Below, one piece after another: positions 1 to 7,001 of a DNA stretch of 64,000 bases; positions within the stretch are counted from its first letter, which is position 1, and every line of letters starts with the position of its first letter. The stretch covers positions 124,001 through 188,000 of the forward strand of contig NC_021288.1 of NCBI RefSeq assembly GCF_000402035.1. The letters run 5' to 3'. The notes under the pieces were generated by a model. That model saw only the letters and a program-made list of their open reading frames with translations, was not told the origin of the DNA and made no database searches. Source of the DNA: Caballeronia insecticola (GTDB lineage Bacteria; Pseudomonadota; Gammaproteobacteria; Burkholderiales; Burkholderiaceae). The position numbers and the translations under genes are program-made.

Positions 1-669
1 ATGCAGCATGCGCCGCTCGACGAAGCCTAGCGCGCGATAAAGCCCGATGGCCGTCCGGTTCGACGTGAAGACGTGCAGAAAGGGCTTCTCGCCGCGCGCG
101 GCAATGCTGTCGATGAGCGCGTTCATCAGGCCGGCCGCATAGCCGCGCCCACGCGCGGATTCATCCACGCAGACGGCGCTGATTTCCGTGTAGCCGTCGA
201 GCCTCATGCGTTCGCCCGCCATCGCGACGAGTTTGCCTGACTCGCGCATGCCGAGATAGCGGCCGAGTTCGACGGTGCGCGGCCCGAACGGTCCGGGCTG
301 CGTCGCGGCGGCGAGTGCGAGCATGTCGGGCACATCGGCTTGGCCGAGCGTGACGTGCTGCAACGCGCGTGACTTGCGTGGCTCGTGCGACGCGCCTTCC
401 CACACCATTTGCAACAACGTTCCGCGCCTCACGACGGAGATTCCGGCGGGCGCGAAGACTTCGTTCGTCTCGACGAGCGCAACCGGCCCTGACGCTTCGA
501 TCAGCGCGCGCAGTGCATCGAACGAGCCGGCGCTGCTGTCGGGCATCGCGCCGAAAGCAGTCATCGAAGGCGCATAGCGCCATGCCCGATAGTCGCCGAG
601 CGCGATGGCATTTTGCGTGCTGCTGAGTGCGCGCCACACGACACGGTCGAGCGGATGTTGATCGGGCAT
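1..669 (-). CDS. GNAT family N-acetyltransferase (3' end cut off by window)
   Basis: Reads from an ATG at 669 through 223 codons to the window edge with no stop, so the C-terminus is missing. A good GGAGG ribosome site precedes the start. The second half carries the acetyl-CoA-binding signature of GNAT enzymes: a VDESARGRGYAAGLM stretch fits the R/Q-x-x-G-x-G/A loop and helix, followed by FLHVFTSNRTAIGLYRALGF, the usual end of the fold. The first half is less typical, as in FR47-type GNATs. The substrate cannot be told. It is the last gene visible in a minus-strand run behind an SDR and an NmrA-type gene. Confidence 0.85.
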   Translation of the reverse strand, partial: MPDQHPLDRVVWRALSSTQNAIALGDYRAWRYAPSMTAFGAMPDSSAGSFDALRALIEASGPVALVETNEVFAPAGISVVRRGTLLQMVWEGASHEPRKSRALQHVTLGQADVPDMLALAAATQPGPFGPRTVELGRYLGMRESGKLVAMAGERMRLDGYTEISAVCVDESARGRGYAAGLMNALIDSIAARGEKPFLHVFTSNRTAIGLYRALGFVERRMLH

Positions 670-706
670 TGCGTCCTCCATGGGTGAGTTGAATCGCGTT
701 GAATGA

Positions 707-1468
707 TTAGGGCGTCGGCAGAGGATTGTCGATGATCATCTGATTGAAGGCATCGACGAAGCCATGTTCGTTCGGCCCCGCGTTGTTGCGAAACATCTGT
801 CCGGCCTCGACCACCACTTCCGTTGCGGCGCTTTCGAGCAACGCCATGGTCTGCGCGATGAACGGCTCCAGTTGCATCGCGCGCGGGTCTCCGCTCTTGC
901 CGACGAGATCGGTATCGACCCACGGCGGCGCGATCTCGAGCACGCGCACGCTCGTCTCGCGCAACGCGAAACGCTGCGACAGCGAATACGAGTGGATCGC
1001 GGCTTTGGTCGCCGAATAGAGCGCGGCCATCGACATCGGGACATAAGCAACAACGGAACTGTTATTGATGATGACCGCTTCCGGCTGCTTCTTCAGATGC
1101 TCGATCAACGCGCCGCTGACACGCACCGGACCGAGCAGATTGGTTTCGATGAGGCGCACGGCTTGGGCATCGTCGAGCGGGCCGGTCACATCGTCGAACG
1201 GCATGATGCCTGCGTTGTTGATCAACACATTGAGCGCCGGATAATCGCGCATCAGCGTGGCGGTCACGCTTGCGATCTGCGCCGGATCGCTGACATCGAT
1301 TTCGATCGCGTCCATGCCGGGATTGGCGCGCGTGACTTCATCGAGCAATGCCTTGCGCCGCCCGCCGATGATGACCTTGTTGCCCCGGCTATGAAATGCT
1401 TCGGCGAGTCCCCGTCCGATGCCCGACGTCGCGCCCGTAATGAAGATGGTGTTGCCGCTCAGTTTCAT
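707..1468 (-). CDS. SDR family oxidoreductase, DltE-like
   Basis: A 253-residue classical short-chain dehydrogenase/reductase. The NAD(P)-binding TGATSGIG motif is at residues 11-18, NNAG at 84-87, and the catalytic Ser138, Tyr151, Lys155 triad is intact. Overall it resembles the COG3967 (DltE-like) group of cytoplasmic oxidoreductases with unknown substrates. A good AGGAG site lies 8-12 bases before the ATG. It is 43 bases downstream of the NmrA-type gene on the same strand, so the two may be co-transcribed and act on related carbonyl compounds, but nothing in the sequence names the substrate. Confidence 0.85.
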   Translation of the reverse strand: MKLSGNTIFITGATSGIGRGLAEAFHSRGNKVIIGGRRKALLDEVTRANPGMDAIEIDVSDPAQIASVTATLMRDYPALNVLINNAGIMPFDDVTGPLDDAQAVRLIETNLLGPVRVSGALIEHLKKQPEAVIINNSSVVAYVPMSMAALYSATKAAIHSYSLSQRFALRETSVRVLEIAPPWVDTDLVGKSGDPRAMQLEPFIAQTMALLESAATEVVVEAGQMFRNNAGPNEHGFVDAFNQMIIDNPLPTP

Positions 1469-1511
1469 CGCATGCTCTCCTGAATATGTTTCGGGTAACG
1501 AACTAAGTGAT

Positions 1512-2393
1512 TCACTGCTCGAACACGGCGCGATTCGCTTTCACGAAGTCGCGAACGGTTTGCGGCGCACGTCCGGTGATCTCGCCGATGACGCCGTCCT
1601 GCCCGGCAAAAATGCCGTTCTGGTAATCGACTGCAATCGCGAGAAAGTGCTGGATCAAGAATTCGGGCAAGCCGAACTTTTCCAGATGCGCGCGATAGGC
1701 GTCGATGCTCGACGGCTCGTACACGATCGTGCGGCCGAGTTCCTTGCCGATTTCATCGGCGATTTCCTGCTGACTCAACTCGACAGGCCCGCACAGCGTG
1801 TACGTCTTGCCGATATGATCCGCGGGCTGCGTGAGCACCGCGGCGATCAGGCGCGCCTGATCCTCGGCGGCGATCGGCGCGTGACGGCCGGCGCCGTAGG
1901 GCAGCGTGATCTTGCCTTCCTGCACGATCTGATCGCGTACCCACGGGAAGACGAACCACTCGGAGAAGAACGTCGGACGAATATGAACGACCGGCACGCC
2001 CGACCAGTCGAGCACGCGTTCCGCGATCCAGTGATCGCGCGCCGCATGACTCTTCGAATCCTCGCGCGCCGAAATCTGCGACATCTCCACGACAACCTCG
2101 ACACCCGCGCGCCGCGCCGCATCCGCGAAATACGCGGCCGCCTGGATATAGCCGGGGCGCACGGGATAGCAGAGATATGCGCCGTCTACGCCATCCAAAG
2201 CGCGGATCACGTCGTCATGTTCGAGCAGATCGCCCACGACGATTTCCGCGCCCAGTTCGCGAAGCGCTTCGCTGCGCGCGTCCTCCCGATGCACGAACGC
2301 ACGCACCGCGTGCCCGCCCTCCAGAAGATGACGGATGGTATGGACGCCGGTCTTGCCCGTGGCGCCGGTGATAAGGAACTTGCGTGCTTGCAT
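1512..2393 (-). CDS. NmrA-like NAD(P)-binding family protein
   Basis: A 293-residue Rossmann-fold protein of the NmrA/atypical SDR type. The N-terminus FLITGATGKTGVHTIRHLL has the GATGxxG nucleotide loop. The Ser-Tyr-Lys triad of classical SDRs is not visible, as expected for NmrA/quinone-oxidoreductase-2-like proteins that use or sense NAD(P)H. Such genes are often controlled by a neighbouring TetR or HxlR regulator, and a TetR gene lies just upstream on the same strand. A 12-bp palindrome sits directly before the gene, and the upstream TetR gene ends in a terminator, so this gene probably has its own promoter. Confidence 0.8.
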   Translation of the reverse strand: MQARKFLITGATGKTGVHTIRHLLEGGHAVRAFVHREDARSEALRELGAEIVVGDLLEHDDVIRALDGVDGAYLCYPVRPGYIQAAAYFADAARRAGVEVVVEMSQISAREDSKSHAARDHWIAERVLDWSGVPVVHIRPTFFSEWFVFPWVRDQIVQEGKITLPYGAGRHAPIAAEDQARLIAAVLTQPADHIGKTYTLCGPVELSQQEIADEIGKELGRTIVYEPSSIDAYRAHLEKFGLPEFLIQHFLAIAVDYQNGIFAGQDGVIGEITGRAPQTVRDFVKANRAVFEQ

Positions 2394-2412
2394 GATGGCT
2401 TCTCCGGTTCTA

Positions 2413-2424
2413 GTGCATATGCAC
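2413..2424. promoter_or_regulatory. Perfect 12-bp palindrome GTGCATATGCAC before the NmrA-type gene
   Basis: The sequence GTGCATATGCAC is its own reverse complement and ends 20 bases before the NmrA-type start codon, between that gene and the terminator of the TetR gene. The position fits a repressor site or promoter element. It differs from the palindrome before the TetR gene itself, so a different regulator may bind. Function is inferred. Confidence 0.35.
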
Positions 2425-2433
2425 AGTTAAGGC

Positions 2434-2460
2434 AAAAACAAAAGGCTCGTGCAGAGCCTT
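2434..2460 (-). terminator. Rho-independent terminator of the TetR gene
   Basis: On the minus strand, ten bases after the TetR stop codon, AAGGCTC and GAGCCTT form a 7-bp stem around a 5-base loop, directly followed by a T-rich run (TTGTTTTTGCC). This is a textbook intrinsic terminator and separates the TetR gene from the downstream NmrA-type gene. Confidence 0.75.
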
Positions 2461-2469
2461 CGATATCGG

Positions 2470-3042
2470 TCAGATTGCTTCGAGATGTTGTTTGACGTCG
2501 TGCAGAACGGCCCGCGACGCGTCGGGATCGTCGATGATGCGCGCCATCGTGACGGCGCCGATCATCGCGGAGAGTGCGAATACGGCTTCCGAACGCGCGG
2601 CGTCATGATGAGCGCGCCCGCTGCGCTTCGCGATGACATCGACGAGTGCTTGAAATCCGCGTGCTGCCGCGGCGCGCGTGGTTTCATCGGCGCGGGCCAG
2701 TTCGCTGCCCATGCCCGCGAGCGGGCAGCCGCGCTCGGGACCGTCGCGGTGCGAGGCGGACACGTAAGCATCGACGATGGCCTTGAAACCTTCGCGGTCC
2801 ATGTTCTTGCCCGCGGCGGTTTCGAGAATCTCGATCATGCCCGTGATGCCCGCGGCGGTGGCTTCCGCGACGAGTTGATCCTTGGAGTCGAAATGCCGGT
2901 AGAACCCGCCGTGCGACAGACCCGCTTCCGACATGATGTCTGCGACGCCGGTTGCCTGAATGCCGTTGGCGCGAAACTCCCGCGCCGCGACCTCGACAAT
3001 CCGCTGACGCGTTTGCGCCGCTTCGACTCTGGATTTCCTCAT
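2470..3042 (-). CDS. TetR/AcrR family transcriptional regulator
   Basis: A 190-residue TetR-type repressor. The N-terminal helix-turn-helix is clear: TRQRIVEVAAREFRANGIQ, then VADIMSEAGLSHGGFYRHF, with the characteristic Y-R-H-F end of the recognition helix, near residues 12-55. The C-terminal ligand domain resembles the group represented by COG1309/TetR_C_33-like proteins that sense electrophiles or xenobiotics. A 26-bp inverted repeat lies 25 bases upstream of the start, so self-repression is likely. The gene is followed by its own terminator; the downstream NmrA and SDR oxidoreductases are plausible targets, by inference only. Confidence 0.88.
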   Translation of the reverse strand: MRKSRVEAAQTRQRIVEVAAREFRANGIQATGVADIMSEAGLSHGGFYRHFDSKDQLVAEATAAGITGMIEILETAAGKNMDREGFKAIVDAYVSASHRDGPERGCPLAGMGSELARADETTRAAAARGFQALVDVIAKRSGRAHHDAARSEAVFALSAMIGAVTMARIIDDPDASRAVLHDVKQHLEAI

Positions 3043-3066
3043 GGCGTGCCGCTCCGTGACTCCATG

Positions 3067-3092
3067 TTTTAGATGATAGTAGTCATCTAAAA
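3067..3092. promoter_or_regulatory. Putative TetR operator: 10-bp perfect inverted repeat
   Basis: TTTTAGATGA, six bases (TAGTAG), TCATCTAAAA: two perfect 10-bp arms in an AT-rich island 25 bases before the TetR ATG. Size, symmetry and position are typical of an autoregulatory TetR operator. Binding by the neighbouring regulator is inferred. Confidence 0.7.
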
Positions 3093-3153
3093 GGAAGTCA
3101 ACGAAGTTTTACGATTGACGGGCCACGCACGCCCGTTCGCGAAACGCGCGGTG

Positions 3154-3750
3154 TTACGCGCTTTCCTGCGATGCTTTTTCCGCGGTGTCCGTCGATGCAG
3201 GAGCAGCCGGAGCAGCCGACTCGGACGACGCAGCCGCGGCCAGACGCGCCTGACGATTCGATTCGAGATAAACCGCGCGCGCCGCATCGGCGGTCGTGAC
3301 TTCGCCCGCCGGGACGCCCGCGAGATCGACGCGCGGCGCGCCTTCTACGAGGGACGTCCAGTAACGATTGCCCCGGCACCACACCTTGATGGCGCCGCGC
3401 AATTCGCGCTCGTTGAGCTGAAGCTCGGCCGCGTGTGTCATCAGATCTTCGAAGATGCCGACCTTCAGCGGAACCTTCGGTGCCGGATTCTTCGGAAACG
3501 CCAGAGGAAACCGCTTCTGCAGCTTGCCGATCGTGTGCACGACCGGGTCCACAGGCTTTGTCGGCTTTGCGGGCTTCGTAGGCTTCGCGGGTTTTGCGGC
3601 CGCCGCAGCGGAAGCAGCGGAAGCAGCAGAAGCGGCGGGCGCAGGCGTCGGCCTCGGCGCTTTTCGCTCGCGCGGCGGCTTCTTCGCGCGGGCCTGCTCG
3701 GCCTGCTGCGCAAGTTGTTTTTTCAGTCCTGCTAGTTGTTCGAAGCCCAT
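3154..3750 (-). CDS. ProQ/FinO family RNA-binding protein
   Basis: I chose the ATG at 3750, giving 198 residues starting MGFEQLAGLKKQLAQQAEQA; an in-frame ATG lies ten codons upstream. The protein has a basic N-terminal helix, a low-complexity Ala/Lys/Pro linker, then a ProQ/FinO fold: IGKLQKRFPLAFPKNPAPKVPLK and IFEDL, followed by LRGAIKVWCRGNRYW, which match the conserved core of this RNA-chaperone family. A short Ala/Ser-rich tail follows. ProQ proteins bind structured RNAs and sRNA-mRNA pairs in the cytoplasm. Burkholderiaceae carry several ProQ-like genes with such linkers. It stands alone between a TetR gene and a small conserved gene. Confidence 0.82.
   Translation of the reverse strand: MGFEQLAGLKKQLAQQAEQARAKKPPRERKAPRPTPAPAASAASAASAAAAAKPAKPTKPAKPTKPVDPVVHTIGKLQKRFPLAFPKNPAPKVPLKVGIFEDLMTHAAELQLNERELRGAIKVWCRGNRYWTSLVEGAPRVDLAGVPAGEVTTADAARAVYLESNRQARLAAAASSESAAPAAPASTDTAEKASQESA
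3552..3637. repeat. Low-complexity coding repeat (KPA/KPT and Ala-rich linker)
   Basis: Within the ProQ-like gene, GGCTTTG/GGCTTCG-type units repeat every 9 bases, then GCAGCGGAA-type units follow. They encode alternating KPAKPT and Ala/Ser runs, a flexible disordered linker between the N-terminal helix and the RNA-binding domain. Such tracts can vary in length by slippage. Confidence 0.6.
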
Positions 3751-3828
3751 TACATCGTACCTGTGGAAAGCGAACATCAATTTTAGCAGCCCCGGTTGAC
3801 ACGCTCAGGACAGCGGCTGTGATTCACG

Positions 3829-4074
3829 CTATTCGTCATCCGACGATGCGCCGGGTTCCAGCCGTTCGAGCAGTTCGTCGATCTGCTGCAACTGCGTCGG
3901 CAACAGGTTGCCGTCGCTCATGAGCTTCTTCAGCCGGCGACGCCAGTAGGCAGGCGGCAGCGCCGGATGATCGTCCCGCACCGACGACTCGATCGCGAGC
4001 CGAAGATGCGCGATGTCCGCGTCCATGAGGGCGAGGCGTCGGGCGTCGGTGAGTCGGTGTTTTCTGCGGTTCAT
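3829..4074 (-). CDS. Conserved small hypothetical protein (81 aa)
   Basis: An 81-residue charged, helical, cytoplasmic protein starting MNRRKHRLTDARRLALMDAD and ending in an acidic SSDDE tail. The middle has PPAYWRRRLKKLM and a leucine-rich IDELLERLE helix. No signal peptide, membrane segment or known enzymatic motif is visible. I do not recognise a family; codon use and the unbroken frame support a real gene, and small helical proteins of this type occur in Burkholderiaceae genomes. It lies between the ProQ-like gene and an SDR gene on the same strand. Confidence 0.6.
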   Translation of the reverse strand: MNRRKHRLTDARRLALMDADIAHLRLAIESSVRDDHPALPPAYWRRRLKKLMSDGNLLPTQLQQIDELLERLEPGASSDDE

Positions 4075-4219
4075 GCCGCTTTTCTGGGAGATTTATTAAG
4101 TCCTTATGGTGCCCAGAACCGGTCGCCGCCGAACACCCTCCGTTGGAAGGTAGAGAGAAGGGGGGAAGGTCGCGGCGCCGGTCGCGCGCCGCGTGATGCA
4201 AGCGTGCTGAAAGCGCGTC

Positions 4220-5077
4220 TTAGCTCTGAAAATCGGTGGAAGCCGACAGCGCCTTCCACGTTTCGGTTTCCGTCGCGACATACGCATTTTTTTCGGCGAT
4301 GGCTTTCAGCGTGTCCGTACCGAGCGCGAGACGCAGCGGCGGCGTCGGGGCATCGACGAGCGTGACGAGCGCCGTCGCGAGCTTGTCGGGGTCGCCGGGC
4401 TGGTTGTGGTTCAGTTCGACCGCGATCTGGCGCACCTTGCCCGAAGTCGCGTCGTAATCGTCGATGATCTCGCCGCCCACCACGAGCGACGACGCATCCA
4501 GAAAATCGGTGCGGAAATAGCCCGGCTCGACGACCGTCGCGTGAATGCCGAGCGGCTTCAGTTCGGCGTGCAGCGCTTCGGTGATGCCCTCGACTGCGAA
4601 CTTCGTCGAACAGTAGACGCCGAAGCCCGCCGCCGAGCGATAGCCGCCGATCGACGACATGTTGATCACATGCCCCGAGCGCCGACGCCGCATGACGGGC
4701 AGCACCGCGCGCGTCACGTTGAGCAGGCCGAAAACGTTGGTGTCGTACATGCGGCGCACGTCGGCGTCGCTCGATTCCTCGACGGCCGCAAGCAAGCCGA
4801 AGCCCGCGTTGTTGACCAGCACGTCGATGCGCCCGAACTTGCGCACGGCGGCCTCGACGGCGGCGTGCGCCTGCGCTTCGCTGGTTACGTCGAGCGCGAC
4901 GGGCAGCAGCGCGGGCGATTCGCCGAGCCGCTCGACGATCGCGGCGGCGTTGCGGCCGGCCGCGACTACGGCGTTGCCGTCGGCGAGGGCCGCGCGGGCG
5001 ATCAGCGCGCCCAAGCCGCGCGATGCGCCGGTGATGAACCAGACGCGCTTGTATTGCTGTTCGATGACTTGACTCAT
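4220..5077 (-). CDS. SDR family NAD(P)-dependent oxidoreductase
   Basis: A 285-residue short-chain dehydrogenase with TGASRGLG at residues 16-23, NNAG in the fourth strand, a MSSIGG serine segment and the YCSTK catalytic tyrosine/lysine. The length and the C-terminal part (PGYFRTDFLD, then a long substrate region) match the large group of proteobacterial SDRs that sit next to a LysR regulator. Substrate unknown. It is transcribed divergently from a LysR gene with a 25-bp inverted repeat between them, the classic arrangement for a LysR-controlled target. A GC-rich hairpin at 4171-4193 follows the stop codon but lacks a clean T run. Confidence 0.88.
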   Translation of the reverse strand: MSQVIEQQYKRVWFITGASRGLGALIARAALADGNAVVAAGRNAAAIVERLGESPALLPVALDVTSEAQAHAAVEAAVRKFGRIDVLVNNAGFGLLAAVEESSDADVRRMYDTNVFGLLNVTRAVLPVMRRRRSGHVINMSSIGGYRSAAGFGVYCSTKFAVEGITEALHAELKPLGIHATVVEPGYFRTDFLDASSLVVGGEIIDDYDATSGKVRQIAVELNHNQPGDPDKLATALVTLVDAPTPPLRLALGTDTLKAIAEKNAYVATETETWKALSASTDFQS

Positions 5078-5117
5078 GGTGTGCTCCGTGGTGTCGGTGT
5101 GAACGTGAGACGAAGCT

Positions 5118-5142
5118 TAGTTCGCCCGATTCGCACGAACTA
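5118..5142. promoter_or_regulatory. Putative LysR binding site, TAGTTCG-N11-CGAACTA
   Basis: Perfect 7-bp arms TAGTTCG and CGAACTA are separated by 11 bases in the 120-base gap between the divergent SDR and LysR genes. The T-N11-A-type dyad and the location 55 bases before the LysR start fit a LysR recognition site controlling both genes. Inferred, not tested. Confidence 0.55.
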
Positions 5143-5197
5143 GACGCGAAACGCTAGACTGATAATCAACCTAAATTTGCGAATCGGGAGTGAGGCC

Positions 5198-6148
5198 ATG
5201 AACGAAGTCCGCGCGATTTCGATCTTTGCGCGCGCCGCGGTGCTCGGCAATCTGCGCCGCGCGGCCGTCGATCAGGGGATTTCGCCGCAGGCCGCGAGCC
5301 ACGCAGTGATGCAGCTCGAAAAAACGCTCGGCGTGCGGCTGTTTCATCGCACGACGCGCAAGCTGAGCCTGACCGAGGAAGGCGAACGTCTGCTGCAGGG
5401 CGTCGAGCCGGCGCTCGCGATGTTGTCGTCGGCGATTGCGGACACGCGCCGCGCGAAGGAAGACATCGCCGGGCCGCTGCGCATCAGCGCGCCGAAGGCG
5501 CTCGGGCGCGCCATGCTGTGGCCGTCGATAACCGAGTTCGCGGCGCTTTATCCGGACGTGCAGATCGATATACGCTTCGACGATCACTTCACGGATCTCG
5601 TCGAGGAACGCGCCGACGTCGGTTTTCGCGGCGGCTCGCCGCCGGCGGGCGGGGCAATCGCGCGGCGTCTCGTGCCGATCCAGCTGATCGTCTGCGCGGC
5701 GCCGGCCTATATCGAACGGCACGGCGCGCCGCGCGTCATCGACGATCTCGCGGCGCATCGTTGCACCGGCTATCGGCGGGCGAACACCGGCAAGCAGGCG
5801 CCGTGGGAATTCATGATCGGCGATGAAATCGTTTATCGCGAGATTGCGGCGGCGCTCTGTACCAACGACATCGACACGGAAGCCGACGCCGTGCTCGCCG
5901 GACTCGCGATCGGCCAGCTCGGCAGCTTTTCGGCGGCGACGCACATTCGCGCGGGGCGGCTCGTGCCGTTGCTCACGGCGCATCTGACGCAGCGCGAGTC
6001 GGTCTACATCTACTACCGGCACCGGACGGAGCAGCCGTTGCGGGTGCGCACGTTCATCGACTTCATGGTCGGCAAGCTCGCGGACGATCGCACGTTCTTC
6101 CTGACGCCCGCGGAACTGCGCGCGTTTCAGCGGCTCGCGCCGAAATAA
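5198..6148 (+). CDS. LysR family transcriptional regulator
   Basis: I chose the ATG at 5198, preceded by a GGGAGTGAGG ribosome site, rather than a TTG 21 bases upstream; this gives 316 residues. The N-terminal winged helix-turn-helix reads AVLGNLRRAAVDQGISPQAASHAVMQLEKTLGVRLFHRTTRKLSLTE, followed by the periplasmic-binding-like effector domain. It resembles the large CrgA/DsdC-like group next to SDR or NADH-dependent reductase genes. It is divergent from the SDR gene and probably activates or represses it. Its 3' end overlaps the convergent metallo-hydrolase gene by 22 bases. Confidence 0.88.
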   Translation: MNEVRAISIFARAAVLGNLRRAAVDQGISPQAASHAVMQLEKTLGVRLFHRTTRKLSLTEEGERLLQGVEPALAMLSSAIADTRRAKEDIAGPLRISAPKALGRAMLWPSITEFAALYPDVQIDIRFDDHFTDLVEERADVGFRGGSPPAGGAIARRLVPIQLIVCAAPAYIERHGAPRVIDDLAAHRCTGYRRANTGKQAPWEFMIGDEIVYREIAAALCTNDIDTEADAVLAGLAIGQLGSFSAATHIRAGRLVPLLTAHLTQRESVYIYYRHRTEQPLRVRTFIDFMVGKLADDRTFFLTPAELRAFQRLAPK

Positions 6149-6999
6149 GTCCACGCGAAGCCATCGGCGGTGCGCGTGATCTTGCCCGCCGATGTGTGCG
6201 GAAAATGCGCGCTGAAGACCGCCGCGCGACGATCGGCGGCGCGGTCGAGCAGCCACGCGCGCGCACGGAGGGCGTCGTCCGGATGGCGGCAGAACATCGA
6301 TTTCCAGTGCGGCCGCTCGACCTGGATCGGACTGTGCATGACGTCGCCGGAAAAGAGCGCGACTTCGCCGTCCGATTCCATCTCGATCGCCATGTGTCCC
6401 ACGCTGTGGCCGAAGGTCGGCCAGAAGCGGATGCCGTCGACGAACGTGGCGCCATCGTCCGGAATGACGTACATCTGCCCCGCCTCGATCAGCGGCAGGA
6501 CGCTGTCCTCGTAGACCATGCGGCGCGGCGCGCCTTCGGGCGTATCGAAGAACGCGCGCTCGCGTTCGGCGAACACATGCGTCGCGTGCGGAAACACCGG
6601 CGTCCAGCGGCCGTTTTCCCACTGCGTGTTCCAGCCGACATGATCGACATGCAGATGCGTGTGCAGCACATAGTCCACCTTCCGGCGATCGAACCCGGCG
6701 GCCGCGAGCCGTTCGAGCACGGGATTGTCGAGCCGGTCGAACAGCGCGCTGAACGCACGCGGTTTGCCGTTGCCGATGCCCGTATCGACGACGATCGTCC
6801 GCCCGCGCCGCTGCACGATCCACAGATGCGTGCGCAGCGGCACTTGATCGCTTGCATGTCCGGCGCGGCGCGCGAGATCGTCCGCGCTTGCCGCCTCCCA
6901 GTGCGGGAAGAGCTTCTCCGGCGGGAGCGCAAAGCTCGTTTCGTCGATGCGCGTGATCGTCATGTCGCCGATGCGGCAACTGAACGGGGTGGCGTGCAT
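6127..6999 (-). CDS. MBL-fold metallo-hydrolase
   Basis: Starting at the ATG at 6999 (AAGGAG site upstream, inside the end of the MFS gene) the protein has 290 residues. The metallo-beta-lactamase zinc motif H-T-H-L-H-V-D-H is at residues 113-120 (ligands His115, His117, Asp119, His120), with DTGIGN before it and FGHSVGHMAIEM and FSGDVMHSPIQ after it. The pattern is that of the AttM/AhlD-like and ester/lactone-hydrolase branch rather than antibiotic lactamases. It lies 2 bases behind the MFS gene and 17 bases separate that from the deacylase gene, so the three form one operon. The substrate may be a lactone or ester carried in by the MFS protein, by inference. Confidence 0.85.
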   Translation of the reverse strand: MHATPFSCRIGDMTITRIDETSFALPPEKLFPHWEAASADDLARRAGHASDQVPLRTHLWIVQRRGRTIVVDTGIGNGKPRAFSALFDRLDNPVLERLAAAGFDRRKVDYVLHTHLHVDHVGWNTQWENGRWTPVFPHATHVFAERERAFFDTPEGAPRRMVYEDSVLPLIEAGQMYVIPDDGATFVDGIRFWPTFGHSVGHMAIEMESDGEVALFSGDVMHSPIQVERPHWKSMFCRHPDDALRARAWLLDRAADRRAAVFSAHFPHTSAGKITRTADGFAWTYFGASR

Positions 7000-7001
7000 G
7001 C

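Noticed and set aside
4171..4193. GC hairpin CGCGGCGC-N7-GCGCCGCG after the SDR gene
   Set aside because: The stem is good but the following bases are C-rich, not a T run; not convincing as an intrinsic terminator.
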